From NCBI RefSeq assembly GCF_052180275.1, contig NZ_CP197465.1, positions 62,001-126,000 on the forward strand: a stretch of DNA of 64,000 bases. The letters are read 5' to 3'. Below the pieces are notes generated by a model. The model searched no databases, was not told the DNA's origin, and saw only the letters and a list, made by a program, of their open reading frames with translations. Positions 33,592 to 42,762 of this stretch are shown one piece after another (position 1 is the first letter of the stretch; each line of letters begins with the position of its first letter). This DNA comes from Kumtagia sp052180275 (lineage in GTDB: Bacteria > Pseudomonadota > Alphaproteobacteria > Rhizobiales > Rhizobiaceae). The position numbers and the translations under genes were made by a program.

Positions 33592-34218
33592 TCAGGAATT
33601 GTCGGGTATATTCAAGTCGACGGGGCTCTGTGCAATGTGTTCGGACTTCGCGCGCCGGGACCGGTGCCCTGCCGTCGGGCCGGGAATCACCACGACCAGC
33701 GCCTTGGCCGGCTTGTCGCCATGGGCTTCGCCCTGATGCTCGACACGCGCATCGAAGGACACGCAATCGCCCGGCTTCAGGATGTAGTCGACCCCCGCAT
33801 AGCGAAACAGAAGCTCCCCCTCGAGGACATAGAGCAATTCCTCGCCGGGATGCCGATAGGTGGAGGGGTCCTTTCGAGCCGGGTAGGTCAGCACGAATGC
33901 CTCGAACTGGCGATTGGCCTTGCGGTACACGAGGGACTCGAAGACGTACCCTCGCTTGGTGCCGGGCCGGTTGAGCGCCAGGCGTTCATGCGCGCGGACG
34001 ACCGAGAGCTCGTAGCCGCTGCCGTTCTCGAACATCGTCGACATCGGGACGCCGAAGGCTTCCGCAAGACGCCCCAGGACGGCGACGGACGGATCGGAGA
34101 GCCCAGTCTCGATCTTCGACAGATAGCCCTTGGTGACGCCGATCTGGCTCGCCACCTGGTCGATCGTCAGCCCAGCGACTCGGCGCAGATGGCGCAAGCG
34201 CTGTCCTAGCTCGTTCAA
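33592..34218 (-). CDS. XRE-family regulator with C-terminal cupin
   Basis: 208 residues when started at the TTG at 34218 (GGAG seven bases upstream), giving the normal opening (L/M)NELGQRLRHLRRVAGL. ATG starts at 34287-34293 would add 23-25 atypical residues. The HTH is IDQVASQIGVTKGYLSKIETGLSDPSVAVL. The cupin_2 domain holds HPGEELLYVLEGELLFRYAG and LKPGDCVSFDARVEHQG. Such regulators often control amino-acid or polyamine catabolism. It converges with the isonitrile hydratase-like gene and could regulate it. Confidence 0.85.
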   Translation of the reverse strand: MNELGQRLRHLRRVAGLTIDQVASQIGVTKGYLSKIETGLSDPSVAVLGRLAEAFGVPMSTMFENGSGYELSVVRAHERLALNRPGTKRGYVFESLVYRKANRQFEAFVLTYPARKDPSTYRHPGEELLYVLEGELLFRYAGVDYILKPGDCVSFDARVEHQGEAHGDKPAKALVVVIPGPTAGHRSRRAKSEHIAQSPVDLNIPDNS

Positions 34219-34397
34219 GGGGCAACTCCATTGTTGACGGCCTGTCGGAAACCTCCGCTCAGGCAAGGCATGTGTCGGCGATGCCATCATCACGTGCGCG
34301 GTACAGAGCCGGATAGAAAGCCGCGCATTCGCCCGATGTCAACATGCAGGAAACTTTTGCACCCTGGCGCAGCCGTGACAGGCGGACAGCGCATCCC

Positions 34398-35057
34398 TCA
34401 ACTGCGGCGGTCGATCTCGTTCTGGGTCAGCCTCGAGACGAACTCCACGACTTCATCCGACGCCGCAACGGCGGCATGCGTGTCGCCGGCAGCAATGGCG
34501 TCCAGCAGCGCCTTGTGCAGTTCGGCGGCTTCCAGAAGCGCTGCCGGGTCGTTGAGGTAGGAATACCAGAACCAGCGCGACAGCCCGTAGATCACCCCCA
34601 TGGACTGAACGAGCACCTGGTTATGGGTGGCGGCGATGCGCAGGTCGTGGATAGTGCGATTCAGCTGGAAATATCGCGAATCCATTCCCGCTGCTGCCGC
34701 CTCGACCAGCCTGGCGCCGAGCGCGCGCATCTCGGCGCGCTGCGCCGGCGTCGCGCGGCGGCAGCCGAGTTCGGTGGTCAGCGTTTCCAGCGGGCGGCGG
34801 ACTTCCAGCAGTTCCAGCTGCTTGGCGATGTCGACAGGCAGGACCAGGGCGCCCCTGCGGGGGTGGATGTCGACAAACCCTTCCAGCTTAAGCCGAAGCA
34901 GCGCCTCGCGGATCGGCGTGCGTCCACAGCCCAGGCTGGCGCTCAGCTGATTCTCCGAGATCATCGAACCGGGCGGAAACCGCCGCATGACGATCATCTC
35001 CTCGATCTGCTGGTAGGCCTTCTCCGACAGGAGCGGGGAATGGTCATGTTCCGACAT
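34398..35057 (-). CDS. GntR-family regulator, FCD subfamily
   Basis: 219 residues. The winged HTH is MISENQLSASLGCGRTPIREALLRLKLEGFV. The all-helical FCD effector domain follows (ARLVEAAAAGMDSRYFQLNRTIHDLRIAATHN), with His residues that bind metal in this subfamily. Effectors are usually small carboxylates. It is divergent from the FAD oxidoreductase and the transporter/acyl-CoA genes and is their likely repressor. Confidence 0.92.
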   Translation of the reverse strand: MSEHDHSPLLSEKAYQQIEEMIVMRRFPPGSMISENQLSASLGCGRTPIREALLRLKLEGFVDIHPRRGALVLPVDIAKQLELLEVRRPLETLTTELGCRRATPAQRAEMRALGARLVEAAAAGMDSRYFQLNRTIHDLRIAATHNQVLVQSMGVIYGLSRWFWYSYLNDPAALLEAAELHKALLDAIAAGDTHAAVAASDEVVEFVSRLTQNEIDRRS

Positions 35058-35081
35058 GCGAACTCCAAAGACTGATCGAGG

Positions 35082-35115
35082 TTGACGATACTGAAGTGCA
35101 ACTGATATGTCACTT
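35082..35115. promoter_or_regulatory. candidate GntR operator and promoter
   Basis: The 80-base divergent gap contains TTGACG at 35082-35087 as a possible -35 element, followed by an inverted repeat AAGTG-N12-CACTT at 35094-35098/35111-35115 that spans the AT-rich TGATATGT where a -10 would lie. This placement fits repression by the neighbouring GntR protein. Confidence 0.4.
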
Positions 35116-35137
35116 GCCGATTAAGGGGAGAAGGAAG

Positions 35138-36463
35138 ATGGCGGGGGATGTGCGCCCGGTGTGGAGGCTGTCCGCGGACATCGTCGTCGTTGGCGGCGGA
35201 GCAGCCGGCGTGGCGGCGGCAACGACAGCTGCGCGGCACGGGCATTCGGTCATCCTGCTCGAACGCTACGGCTTCTGCGGCGGTGGCGCGGTGGCCGGCC
35301 TTTCGGGGACCGTATGCGGTCTGTACGAGGCGACCGAGGGCAATCGTGTTCCGGAGCAGGTCGTCTTCGGTTTTGCCGACGAGTTCGTGAAGCGGCTGGA
35401 AGGGCGCGGCGGTCTCGGTCCCGCCCTGCGCTACGGCAAGACGATGACGCGGGTGCACGAACCGCTCGCGTGGCGCGAAACGGCCGACGACTTCATTTCG
35501 GAAGCCGGCGTCAAGACGATCTACCACGCGGTCGTGACCGGCGTCCTGGGCGACGGCGAAGCGATCGAGGGCGTGACCGTCTGGACGAAACAAGGTTCCG
35601 GGGAAATTCGCGCCGGGGTCGTCGTCGACGCCAGCGGCGATGCCGACGTCGCGGCCATGGCCGGCCTGCCGACCTTCGTCGGAGACCAAGGCCGCGTGCA
35701 GAACCCCACGATGATCTTTCGCATGGGTGGGGTCGATGTCGATGCCTTCCTATCGGCCTACGGGCAGGACACGATCATGCCGCAGGCGGTCATCGCCTCG
35801 ATCGGGCAGGCCAACGGGGAGGGCTACGCCCTGCCCCGCAGCAAGATATGGCTGTTCCCGACCACGCGGCCCGGCGAATTGCTGTGCAACTGCACCCGGG
35901 TGATCGGACGCGACGGGCGCGAACTGAATGCACTGTCGATGGACGACTTCACCGAGGCGGAGTTCGAAGGCCGGCGCCAGGTCCGCGAGTATGCGCGCTT
36001 CTTCCGCGACCGGCTTGCAGGCTGCGCACAGGCCTATGTCAACGACACGGGCGTCCAGGTGGGCGTGCGTCAGACAAGACAGATCAGCGGCGTCGCCCGC
36101 CTGACCAATGACGACGTGGTGGCGGCGCGCAAGAATCCAGACGGAATCGCGCGTTCGCCCTGGCCGATCGAATTGCACAGCGGCGAGAAACCGGTCGTCC
36201 GGTGGATTCTCGACGACGCCTACGAGGTTCCCTATGGCTGCCTCGTACCGGAGCGCGGCGAAGGCATCATCGCCGCCGGCCGCTGCCTCAGCGCGCAGCA
36301 TGAGGCGGTCGCATCGGCGCGGGTCACCGCGCAGTGCTTCTCCTACGGCCATGCGGCGGGCATCGCCGCCTCGATATCCCTGCGGGAGAAGCTGAGGCTG
36401 AGGGAGATCCGGGGCGCCGACATCCGCCGGATCCTCAACCGGGAGGGTGCGCGCCTTGGATAG
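35138..36463 (+). CDS. FAD-dependent oxidoreductase (FAD_oxidored type)
   Basis: 441 residues from the ATG at 35138 (GGGGAGAAGGAAG upstream). The N-terminal dinucleotide fold is DIVVVGGGAAGVAAATTAARHG. RYGFCGGGAVAGLSGTVCGL, VVDASGDADVAAMAGLP and the C-terminal EVPYGCLVPERGEGIIAAGR, AQCFSYGHAAGIAAS match the FAD-dependent family that includes proteins annotated as xanthan-lyase-like or HdrA-like. The reaction is unknown. It is the first gene after the GntR divergon; a separate promoter precedes the next gene. Confidence 0.85.
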   Translation: MAGDVRPVWRLSADIVVVGGGAAGVAAATTAARHGHSVILLERYGFCGGGAVAGLSGTVCGLYEATEGNRVPEQVVFGFADEFVKRLEGRGGLGPALRYGKTMTRVHEPLAWRETADDFISEAGVKTIYHAVVTGVLGDGEAIEGVTVWTKQGSGEIRAGVVVDASGDADVAAMAGLPTFVGDQGRVQNPTMIFRMGGVDVDAFLSAYGQDTIMPQAVIASIGQANGEGYALPRSKIWLFPTTRPGELLCNCTRVIGRDGRELNALSMDDFTEAEFEGRRQVREYARFFRDRLAGCAQAYVNDTGVQVGVRQTRQISGVARLTNDDVVAARKNPDGIARSPWPIELHSGEKPVVRWILDDAYEVPYGCLVPERGEGIIAAGRCLSAQHEAVASARVTAQCFSYGHAAGIAASISLREKLRLREIRGADIRRILNREGARLG

Positions 36464-36611
36464 GATCGACGACGGTGTCGCGCCACGGATGTGCCGCGCC
36501 GACTGCGCTTCCGATGCCGCCCGCGCCACGCTGAGCCGCTTCGCCCCGCGGGGCTGAGCCGCCCGTGGCGCCAGGACACGCGGGCCGACCGCAATCGAGT
36601 TTCCCAGGTGT

Positions 36612-36641
36612 TGACATGGAGTTGTTTTTCAGGAAACAATA
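36612..36641 (+). promoter_or_regulatory. candidate sigma70-type promoter before the Liv-type binding protein
   Basis: TTGACA (36612-36617), a perfect -35, is followed after 18 bases by AACAAT (36636-36641), which matches TATAAT at four of six positions, 37 bases before the ATG at 36678. GGGAGGAG provides a strong ribosome site. This suggests the importer and acyl-CoA genes can be transcribed apart from the FAD oxidoreductase. Confidence 0.5.
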
Positions 36642-36677
36642 ATAGAGACATCACGACGATGTCGGGAGGAGAAATCG

Positions 36678-37853
36678 ATGAAATGCAAGACGATCGCCGC
36701 TCTGGCGGCGGCATTCATGGCATTGGGAAGCGGCGGCTCGTCGGCCCAGTCGCCCGAGAATTTCACGCTCGGCGGCGTCGTGCCGCTCAGCGGTCCCTAT
36801 GCGCTTCTGGGCACCAGCATGCAGAAGGGGGCGGAGATCGCGATCGAGGAGCGCCAGACGGTATTGGGCGTTCCTATCCGTGCGCTGTGGGAGGACAGCG
36901 AGACCAAGCCGCAGACGTCGGTCCAGAAAGCCAACAAGCTTCTTTCCGAAGGCGTGAACATGCTGTTCGGCGACGGGGCATCCGGCCAGACGCTGGCCAT
37001 CATGCCGGTGGCGGCCCAGCGCAAGACGCCGCTGATCGTGACCACCTCGGCCGCCGACCAGATCACCGGCAAGGCCCGCAACGACTACACGTTCCGCACC
37101 TCCAGCCTCGCCTTCGCCGAGACGAAGATGGCGATCGAGTTCGTCAGGAAGGCGGGCCTGAAGTCGGTCTACGGCCTGGGTGTCGACCAGCCCGTGGGGC
37201 GGGACACATGGGCGACGATGAAGGCCGGGCTCGAAGGCATGGGCGTGGCGGTCGCAGGCGAGGATTTTGCGCCGATCGGGAATCAGGACTATTCGATCAT
37301 CATCGACAAGATCGCCAAGTCCGGCGCCGACGGCCTGTTCGTGACCATGACCGGCGCGGACACGATCACCTTCCTGAAGCAGGCCGGCCAGGTGAAGCTG
37401 AACGACCGCGTTCCGATCTTCGGAACCGGCTTCCTGGACGACGACGCGGCCAATGCCGTCGGACCCGACGTTGTCGGCGTGAACACGGTCGCCCGCTACC
37501 ATTTCAGCTACGACACGCCGGAGAACAAAGCCTTCGTCGAGGCGTATCGCAAGAAATACAACGAGTGGCCGAACGCCTATGCGGGCCATGCCTATGACGG
37601 ACTGAAATGGTTCTTCGACGTGGTCGACAAGACCGGGTCGTGGGACACCGAGGCCTGGGTCGCCGCGTTCAAGACCAGCGAGCATCCCGGCTCGGTGTTC
37701 GGCCCGCGCAAGATGCGCGCCTGCGACAACCAGGCGATCGGCGTCGGCCTATGGGCCGAGGCGGTCACCGGCGGCGATCCCTATCCGCCGCTGATGCTGA
37801 AGGTGACGGACACCTTCCCGCCGGACAACCTCTATCCCGCTTGTCCGAACTGA
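36678..37853 (+). CDS. branched-chain amino acid-type ABC substrate-binding protein (LivJ-like)
   Basis: 391 residues. The signal peptide (IAALAAAFMALGSGGSSAQ-SP) gives a periplasmic protein. The type I periplasmic fold shows FTLGGVVPLSGPYALLGTSM, MLFGDGASGQTLAIMPVA, DYTFRTSS and NAYAGHAYDGLKWFFDVVDK. Proteins of this family bind amino acids, amides or aromatic and aliphatic acids. The downstream acyl-CoA ligase suggests a carboxylic acid ligand. Confidence 0.92.
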   Translation: MKCKTIAALAAAFMALGSGGSSAQSPENFTLGGVVPLSGPYALLGTSMQKGAEIAIEERQTVLGVPIRALWEDSETKPQTSVQKANKLLSEGVNMLFGDGASGQTLAIMPVAAQRKTPLIVTTSAADQITGKARNDYTFRTSSLAFAETKMAIEFVRKAGLKSVYGLGVDQPVGRDTWATMKAGLEGMGVAVAGEDFAPIGNQDYSIIIDKIAKSGADGLFVTMTGADTITFLKQAGQVKLNDRVPIFGTGFLDDDAANAVGPDVVGVNTVARYHFSYDTPENKAFVEAYRKKYNEWPNAYAGHAYDGLKWFFDVVDKTGSWDTEAWVAAFKTSEHPGSVFGPRKMRACDNQAIGVGLWAEAVTGGDPYPPLMLKVTDTFPPDNLYPACPN

Positions 37854-37923
37854 CGCCCGACCGGCGGGGCGCGGCAACGATCGCGCCTCGCCGCCAGACA
37901 GAACCAGTCAGGGACGGGGGATC

Positions 37924-38781
37924 ATGTCCATCATCATCATCGGCCTGAGCATCAGCATGCTGCTGTTCCTGCTCGCGGCGGGCCTGACGATCATCTTCGG
38001 GATGCTCGGAGTGGTCAATTTCGCCCATGGCGCGCTCTACATGCTGGGCGCCTATACCGGCTACCAGATGGTCCAGTGGACGGGCAGCTTCTGGCTCGCG
38101 CTGATCGTCAGCCCAATCCTCGTCGCGCTGGTCGGCGGCCTGATCGAGCGCTTCACGCTGAGGCCGCTCTACGACCGGGACCACGCCTACCAGCTGCTGA
38201 TGACGTTCGGCTGCGTGCTGGTGATCGAGGAAGCCGTGCGCCTGATCTGGGGCGTCAACTTCATGGCGATGAATGCTCCCGACATCCTCTCCGGCACGGT
38301 CGAGATTTCCGGTTCCACCATCACCGTCTACCGCCTCTTCATCATCGGCGTCGGCCTCGCCCTTTCCATCGCCATGTTCCTGATCATCGAGCGCACGAGG
38401 ATCGGCATGATGGTCCGCGCCACCAGTTCCAACAGCGAGATGGCCGCCTGTCTCGGCATCGACGTCGTCCAGTTGCGCACCCTGGTGTTCATGGCCGGCA
38501 CTTTCCTCGCCGCGCTGGGCGGAACGATCGCCGCGCCGCTGCTGCCGCTGAAGCTCGGCATGGGCTACACGATCATCATCGACTGCTTCATCATCATCAT
38601 CATCGGCGGCCTGGGCAACATCCGCGGCGCGATCATAGCGTCGCTGCTCATCGGCATGACCCGCGCCTTCGGCCAGCAGTTCGCGGCGGACTGGATCGGC
38701 CTGCTGACCTACGCGCTGCTCATCCTGACGCTCGTGGTGCGTCCCGAAGGTCTGTTCAACCGCAAGGGGCGCCAGGCATGA
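37924..38781 (+). CDS. livH: ABC permease LivH-like
   Basis: 285 residues with about eight hydrophobic segments. LTIIFGMLGVVNFAHGALYMLGAY is the LivH signature. The C-terminal IGGLGNIRGAIIASLLIG and LLTLVVRPEGLFNRKGRQ (with the preceding ILT) are also typical. It lies 70 bases after the binding-protein gene and overlaps livM by four. Confidence 0.93.
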   Translation: MSIIIIGLSISMLLFLLAAGLTIIFGMLGVVNFAHGALYMLGAYTGYQMVQWTGSFWLALIVSPILVALVGGLIERFTLRPLYDRDHAYQLLMTFGCVLVIEEAVRLIWGVNFMAMNAPDILSGTVEISGSTITVYRLFIIGVGLALSIAMFLIIERTRIGMMVRATSSNSEMAACLGIDVVQLRTLVFMAGTFLAALGGTIAAPLLPLKLGMGYTIIIDCFIIIIIGGLGNIRGAIIASLLIGMTRAFGQQFAADWIGLLTYALLILTLVVRPEGLFNRKGRQA

Positions 38782-39719
38782 GAACCGTCGTCGCGCTCGT
38801 CCTGCTGGCGCTCGTGCTTGCCACGGTGCCGTTCCTGGCCAGCCAAGGCACCATCTATTTCGTCACGCTGATCCTGATCTGGTCGATCTTCGCGGTCGCC
38901 TACGATCTCGTCTTCGGCCTCACCGGGCTCCTGTCCTTCGGCCACGCGGCCTTCTTCGGCACCGGCGCATTCGTCTTCGCCCTGATGACGCAGGCGTTTC
39001 CGGACCTGTTCGCGCTGGGGCTGCTGGCCGCGATCGCCGCGGCGGCGGTAGCGGCGGCCATGGCAGGTATGCTCGCCCTACGGCTGTCGGGCATCTATTT
39101 CTCGCTGACGACGCTGGCCATCGCCGAGCTCATCTTCTTCGCGACGTCGTCCCCCCTGCGCGCCCTTTCGGGCGGCGAGGACGGCATAGCGGGCATCGTC
39201 AGGCCGAGCCTGTTCGGCATCTCGTTCTACGACGACACGAACTTCTACCTGCTTGTCCTCGTCATCTTCATGCTGGTGCTGGCGGGTTGCGCCGTCTTCC
39301 GGGAGTCCCCTTTCGGCAAGGTGCTGAGCGGCATCCGGCTCAACGAGATCCGTGCCGAGCAGGTCGGCTTCAACACAAAGCTGAGCAAGCTGATCGTGTT
39401 CGTCGTGTCCGGCGCGGTCAGCGGGCTTGCCGGGGCACTGCTCGTGTCGCTGATGATGTTCTTCAACCCTCAGCTCATGCACTGGACCGCGTCCGGCGAC
39501 GTCGTGATCATGACGCTGCTGGGGGGCAAGGGCACGCTGCTCGGTCCCGTGCTGGGCGTCGCCGCCTACGAGGTCGCCCGCGAGCAGATCAGCTCCTATA
39601 CGGTGCATTGGTACGGCATCCTCGGCATCTGCTTCATCCTTGCGACGCTGTACATGCCGAACGGCCTCGTCGGGCTTGTCCGGGCGATCGTGGCGCGCGT
39701 CGGCGGAGGCCGCTCATGA
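38778..39719 (+). CDS. livM: ABC permease LivM-like
   Basis: 313 residues. YDLVFGLTGLLSFGHAAFFG is the family signature; MTLLGGKGTLLGPVLGVAAY follows in the C-terminal half, with about eight to ten membrane segments. The start is set by the ATGA overlap with livH; the frame is open far upstream only as a shadow of livH. Overlaps livG by four bases. Confidence 0.93.
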   Translation: MRTVVALVLLALVLATVPFLASQGTIYFVTLILIWSIFAVAYDLVFGLTGLLSFGHAAFFGTGAFVFALMTQAFPDLFALGLLAAIAAAAVAAAMAGMLALRLSGIYFSLTTLAIAELIFFATSSPLRALSGGEDGIAGIVRPSLFGISFYDDTNFYLLVLVIFMLVLAGCAVFRESPFGKVLSGIRLNEIRAEQVGFNTKLSKLIVFVVSGAVSGLAGALLVSLMMFFNPQLMHWTASGDVVIMTLLGGKGTLLGPVLGVAAYEVAREQISSYTVHWYGILGICFILATLYMPNGLVGLVRAIVARVGGGRS

Positions 39720-40477
39720 GCGGCGCCCAGACCCTCAGCTGCCGCGACGTGCTCGTGGCCTTCGGCGAATTCCGTGCGGTCGACGGCGTGTCGATCGATT
39801 TCGTCGCCGACGAGATCAACAGCGTCATCGGCCCGAACGGGGCCGGCAAGACCACGCTGATGAACGTCCTGTCCGGCCGGCTGACGCCACAGCGCGGCGA
39901 GGTGCGTTTCGGAGGCCGGGACATTTCGCGCGACAATGCGCACCAGCGGGCCAAGGCCGGCATCGGCCGCAGCTTCCAGATCACCAAGATCTTCCCCGAG
40001 ATGACGGTGTTCGAGAATTTCCGCCTGGCCGCGCAGGCGCGGCTGTTCCGCCTGCAGCCCTTCTGGCGTCCGGCGTCCGGCTATGCGTCGCTGCGGATCG
40101 CCGCGGAGGAGATCCTCGAAGAGGTCGGCATGACCGGCCGGCGCGACCAGCTCGCCGAAACCTTGTCGCATGGCGACCAGCGGGCGCTGGAGCTTGGCAT
40201 CACGCTGGCGACCCGGCCGCGCGTGCTGCTTCTCGACGAGCCGCTGGCCGGCGTCGGCGAGAAGGAGATGGAGCAGACGGTGGCGCTGATCGCACGCGTC
40301 GCCAGGGGCCGCACGGTGGTGCTCGTGGAGCACAACATCAAGGCCGTCATGGAACTGTCGAACCGCGTGTTCGTGATGAACCAGGGCAAGCTCCTGGCAT
40401 CGGGCACGCCGTCGCAGATGCGGACGAACGCCGACGTGCGCGCCGCCTATCTGGGAGACGACCATGCTGCGGCTTGA
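39716..40477 (+). CDS. livG: ABC ATP-binding protein LivG-like
   Basis: 253 residues. Walker A GPNGAGKTT, Q-loop SFQITKIFPEMT, the LivG-type signature LSHGDQRALELGITLA, Walker B VLLLDEPLAGV and switch His VEHNIKAVM. All catalytic positions are intact. Overlaps livF by 14 bases. Confidence 0.93.
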   Translation: MSGAQTLSCRDVLVAFGEFRAVDGVSIDFVADEINSVIGPNGAGKTTLMNVLSGRLTPQRGEVRFGGRDISRDNAHQRAKAGIGRSFQITKIFPEMTVFENFRLAAQARLFRLQPFWRPASGYASLRIAAEEILEEVGMTGRRDQLAETLSHGDQRALELGITLATRPRVLLLDEPLAGVGEKEMEQTVALIARVARGRTVVLVEHNIKAVMELSNRVFVMNQGKLLASGTPSQMRTNADVRAAYLGDDHAAA

Positions 40478-41159
40478 GGATGCAGACGTGTTCTACGGCA
40501 AGGCGCAGGCGCTCGGCGGCGTATCGATCGAAGTGCGCGAGGGCGAGGTCGTCGGCCTCGTCGGACGCAATGGCGCCGGCAAGTCGACGATCCTGAAGAC
40601 GCTGATGGGGCTGCTGACCCCGACGCGCGGCCGGCGCATCCACAAGGGCGAGGACATCACGTCGCTGCCGCCCCAGAAGATCAGCCGGCGCGGCGTCGCC
40701 TTCGTGCCGGAGAACCGGCAGATATTCCCGAACCTGACGGTGGAAGAAAACCTCCGCCTGGCGGGCGTGATGCACAAGCCAGGCTTCTGGACCTACGACC
40801 GCGCCTGCGGCCTGTTTCCACGCCTGCGCGAACGCGCCCGGTCGAACGGCTCCTCGCTGTCCGGCGGCGAACAGCAGATGCTCTCGATCGCCCGCGCGCT
40901 GATGACCAATCCGACAGTTCTCATGCTCGACGAACCGTCGGAAGGGCTCGCGCCGCTCGTGGTGCGCGACGTGCGCGACGCAATCGTCGAGATCCATCGC
41001 CAGGGCATGGCCATCCTGCTCGTCGAGCAGAAGGTGGCGATCCCCATGTCGATCGGCCAGCGCATCTACGTCGTCGACCACGGCACGGTCGGCTGGAGCG
41101 GCACGACGGCTGAGTTCGCCGCCGACCGCGCCGCCATCGAAAACAAACTCGCCATCTAG
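40464..41159 (+). CDS. livF: ABC ATP-binding protein LivF-like
   Basis: 231 residues. Walker A GRNGAGKST, Q-loop VPENRQIFPNLTVEENL, signature LSGGEQQMLSIARAL, Walker B VLMLDEPSEGL and the switch position VEQKVAI, with Gln-Lys in place of His as is common in LivF. The ATPase partner of LivG. Confidence 0.93.
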   Translation: MLRLEDADVFYGKAQALGGVSIEVREGEVVGLVGRNGAGKSTILKTLMGLLTPTRGRRIHKGEDITSLPPQKISRRGVAFVPENRQIFPNLTVEENLRLAGVMHKPGFWTYDRACGLFPRLRERARSNGSSLSGGEQQMLSIARALMTNPTVLMLDEPSEGLAPLVVRDVRDAIVEIHRQGMAILLVEQKVAIPMSIGQRIYVVDHGTVGWSGTTAEFAADRAAIENKLAI

Positions 41160-41174
41160 GGACAGGTCTGCGAC

Positions 41175-42731
41175 ATGCGGCTGATAGACTTCTTCGACAA
41201 GGGCGTTGCGCTGGGACCGGACAGGCCCTGCCTGGTCGACCTCGACGGCCGCTCGCTGACATTCGGCGAGACGCAGCGCCTGACGCACCGGATCGGCAAC
41301 GCGCTGATCGCCGCCGGCGTGCAGCCGCAGCGGGCCGCCGCCGTGCTCAGTCCCAATGACCTCGACGCCTTCGTCTGTATCCTCGGCATCCTCAGGTCCG
41401 GCGCCGCCTGGATGCCGGCAAATGCCCGCAACGCGATGGACGACACCATCTCCATCATGGCCGACAATGACTGCGAATGGCTGTTCTACCACAGCTGCTT
41501 CGCGGAACATGCCGCGGCGATCCACGCCGGCGTGCCCTCGTTGAAGGGCATGGTCTGCATCGACCTGCCGAACGGCCCGGACCCCGATCTCGGAAGCTGG
41601 CTGGCCGATGTTTCCGACGCCGTCTGCGACGTGCCCGCCGGCCCGCACGACATCGTCTCCTTCTGGCCTTCGGGCGGGACGACCGGCCGCTCGAAGGGCG
41701 TGCTGCTGACGCATCTCAATTTCGAGACGATGATCGCGAATTTCGCCGCCGGCATGAACTACCGCGAGGCGCCGCCAGTGCATCTCATGGCCGCGCCGAT
41801 GACCCATGCGGCAGGCTGCGTGGCCTTTCCGACGCTCGTCGCCGGCGGCACCCAGGTAGTCAGTCCCAACGCCGATCCGCTGACCATCATGCAGGCGATC
41901 GAGCGCCACAGGGTGACCACGCTCTTCGTGCCGCCGACCGTGATCTACATGATGCTGGCCCACCCCCGGGTGCGGGACTTCGATTATTCTTCGCTGCGGC
42001 ATATCGTTTACGCGGCGGCGCCCATGTCGGCCACGAAGCTTGCCGAGGCGATCGACGTCTTCGGGCCGGTGATGGCGCAGACCTTCGGCCAGGCGGAATC
42101 GCCGATGATCTGCACCTTCATGTCGCCGCAGGAGCATATCGTCGACGACACGCCCGAGGGGCGCAAACGGCTGACCAGTTGCGGCCGCGCCTCCATGTTC
42201 ACTCAGGTCGCGATCATGGATGACGAGGGGCGGCTGCTCCCCGACGGGAACGTGGGCGAGATCGTCGTGCGCGGCAATCTCGTGATGAAGGGCTACTACA
42301 AGAACCCTTCCGCCACCGAGGAAGCCTCGCGCTTCGGCTGGCACCATACCGGCGACATCGGCATGCGCGACGCCGACGGCTACTTCTACATCGTCGACCG
42401 CAAGCGCGACATGATCATCTCAGGCGGGTTCAACATCTACCCGTCGGAGATCGAGCAGGTGCTCTGGGCCCATCCGGCGGTCGAGGACTGTGCCGTCATC
42501 GGCGTGCCCGACGACAAGTGGGGAGAGGCCGTCAAGGCCGTGATCCAGCTCAAGGCCGGCATCGATGCGCAACCCGACGAATTCGAGCAGTTCTGCCGCG
42601 CACGGCTCGGCGGAATGAAAACCCCGAAATCCTTCGAGATCTGGGAGGCGCTGCCGCGCAGCCCGGTCGGCAAGGTGCTCAAGCGGACGATCCGCGACCG
42701 CTACTGGGCGGGACGGTCGCGCAGCGTGTGA
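41175..42731 (+). CDS. AMP-forming acyl-CoA synthetase
   Basis: 518 residues, ANL superfamily. P-loop SFWPSGGTTGRSKGVLLTH, A5 motif AQTFGQAESPMICTF, A7/A8 HHTGDIGMRDADGYFYIVDR and RKRDMIISGGFNIYPSEIEQ, and the C-terminal catalytic Lys in PVGKVLKRTIRDRYW. It activates a carboxylic acid to its CoA ester with ATP. It follows livF by 15 bases, tying uptake to activation. The chain type of the acid cannot be read from the sequence. Confidence 0.92.
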   Translation: MRLIDFFDKGVALGPDRPCLVDLDGRSLTFGETQRLTHRIGNALIAAGVQPQRAAAVLSPNDLDAFVCILGILRSGAAWMPANARNAMDDTISIMADNDCEWLFYHSCFAEHAAAIHAGVPSLKGMVCIDLPNGPDPDLGSWLADVSDAVCDVPAGPHDIVSFWPSGGTTGRSKGVLLTHLNFETMIANFAAGMNYREAPPVHLMAAPMTHAAGCVAFPTLVAGGTQVVSPNADPLTIMQAIERHRVTTLFVPPTVIYMMLAHPRVRDFDYSSLRHIVYAAAPMSATKLAEAIDVFGPVMAQTFGQAESPMICTFMSPQEHIVDDTPEGRKRLTSCGRASMFTQVAIMDDEGRLLPDGNVGEIVVRGNLVMKGYYKNPSATEEASRFGWHHTGDIGMRDADGYFYIVDRKRDMIISGGFNIYPSEIEQVLWAHPAVEDCAVIGVPDDKWGEAVKAVIQLKAGIDAQPDEFEQFCRARLGGMKTPKSFEIWEALPRSPVGKVLKRTIRDRYWAGRSRSV

Positions 42732-42762
42732 GCGGGCGGCAACAGGACAAGGACAGGCAAGC

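Noticed and set aside
40347..42347. 666-codon minus-strand frame antisense to livF and the acyl-CoA ligase
   Set aside because: His/Arg/Gly-rich shadow content; the plus-strand genes carry complete family motifs.
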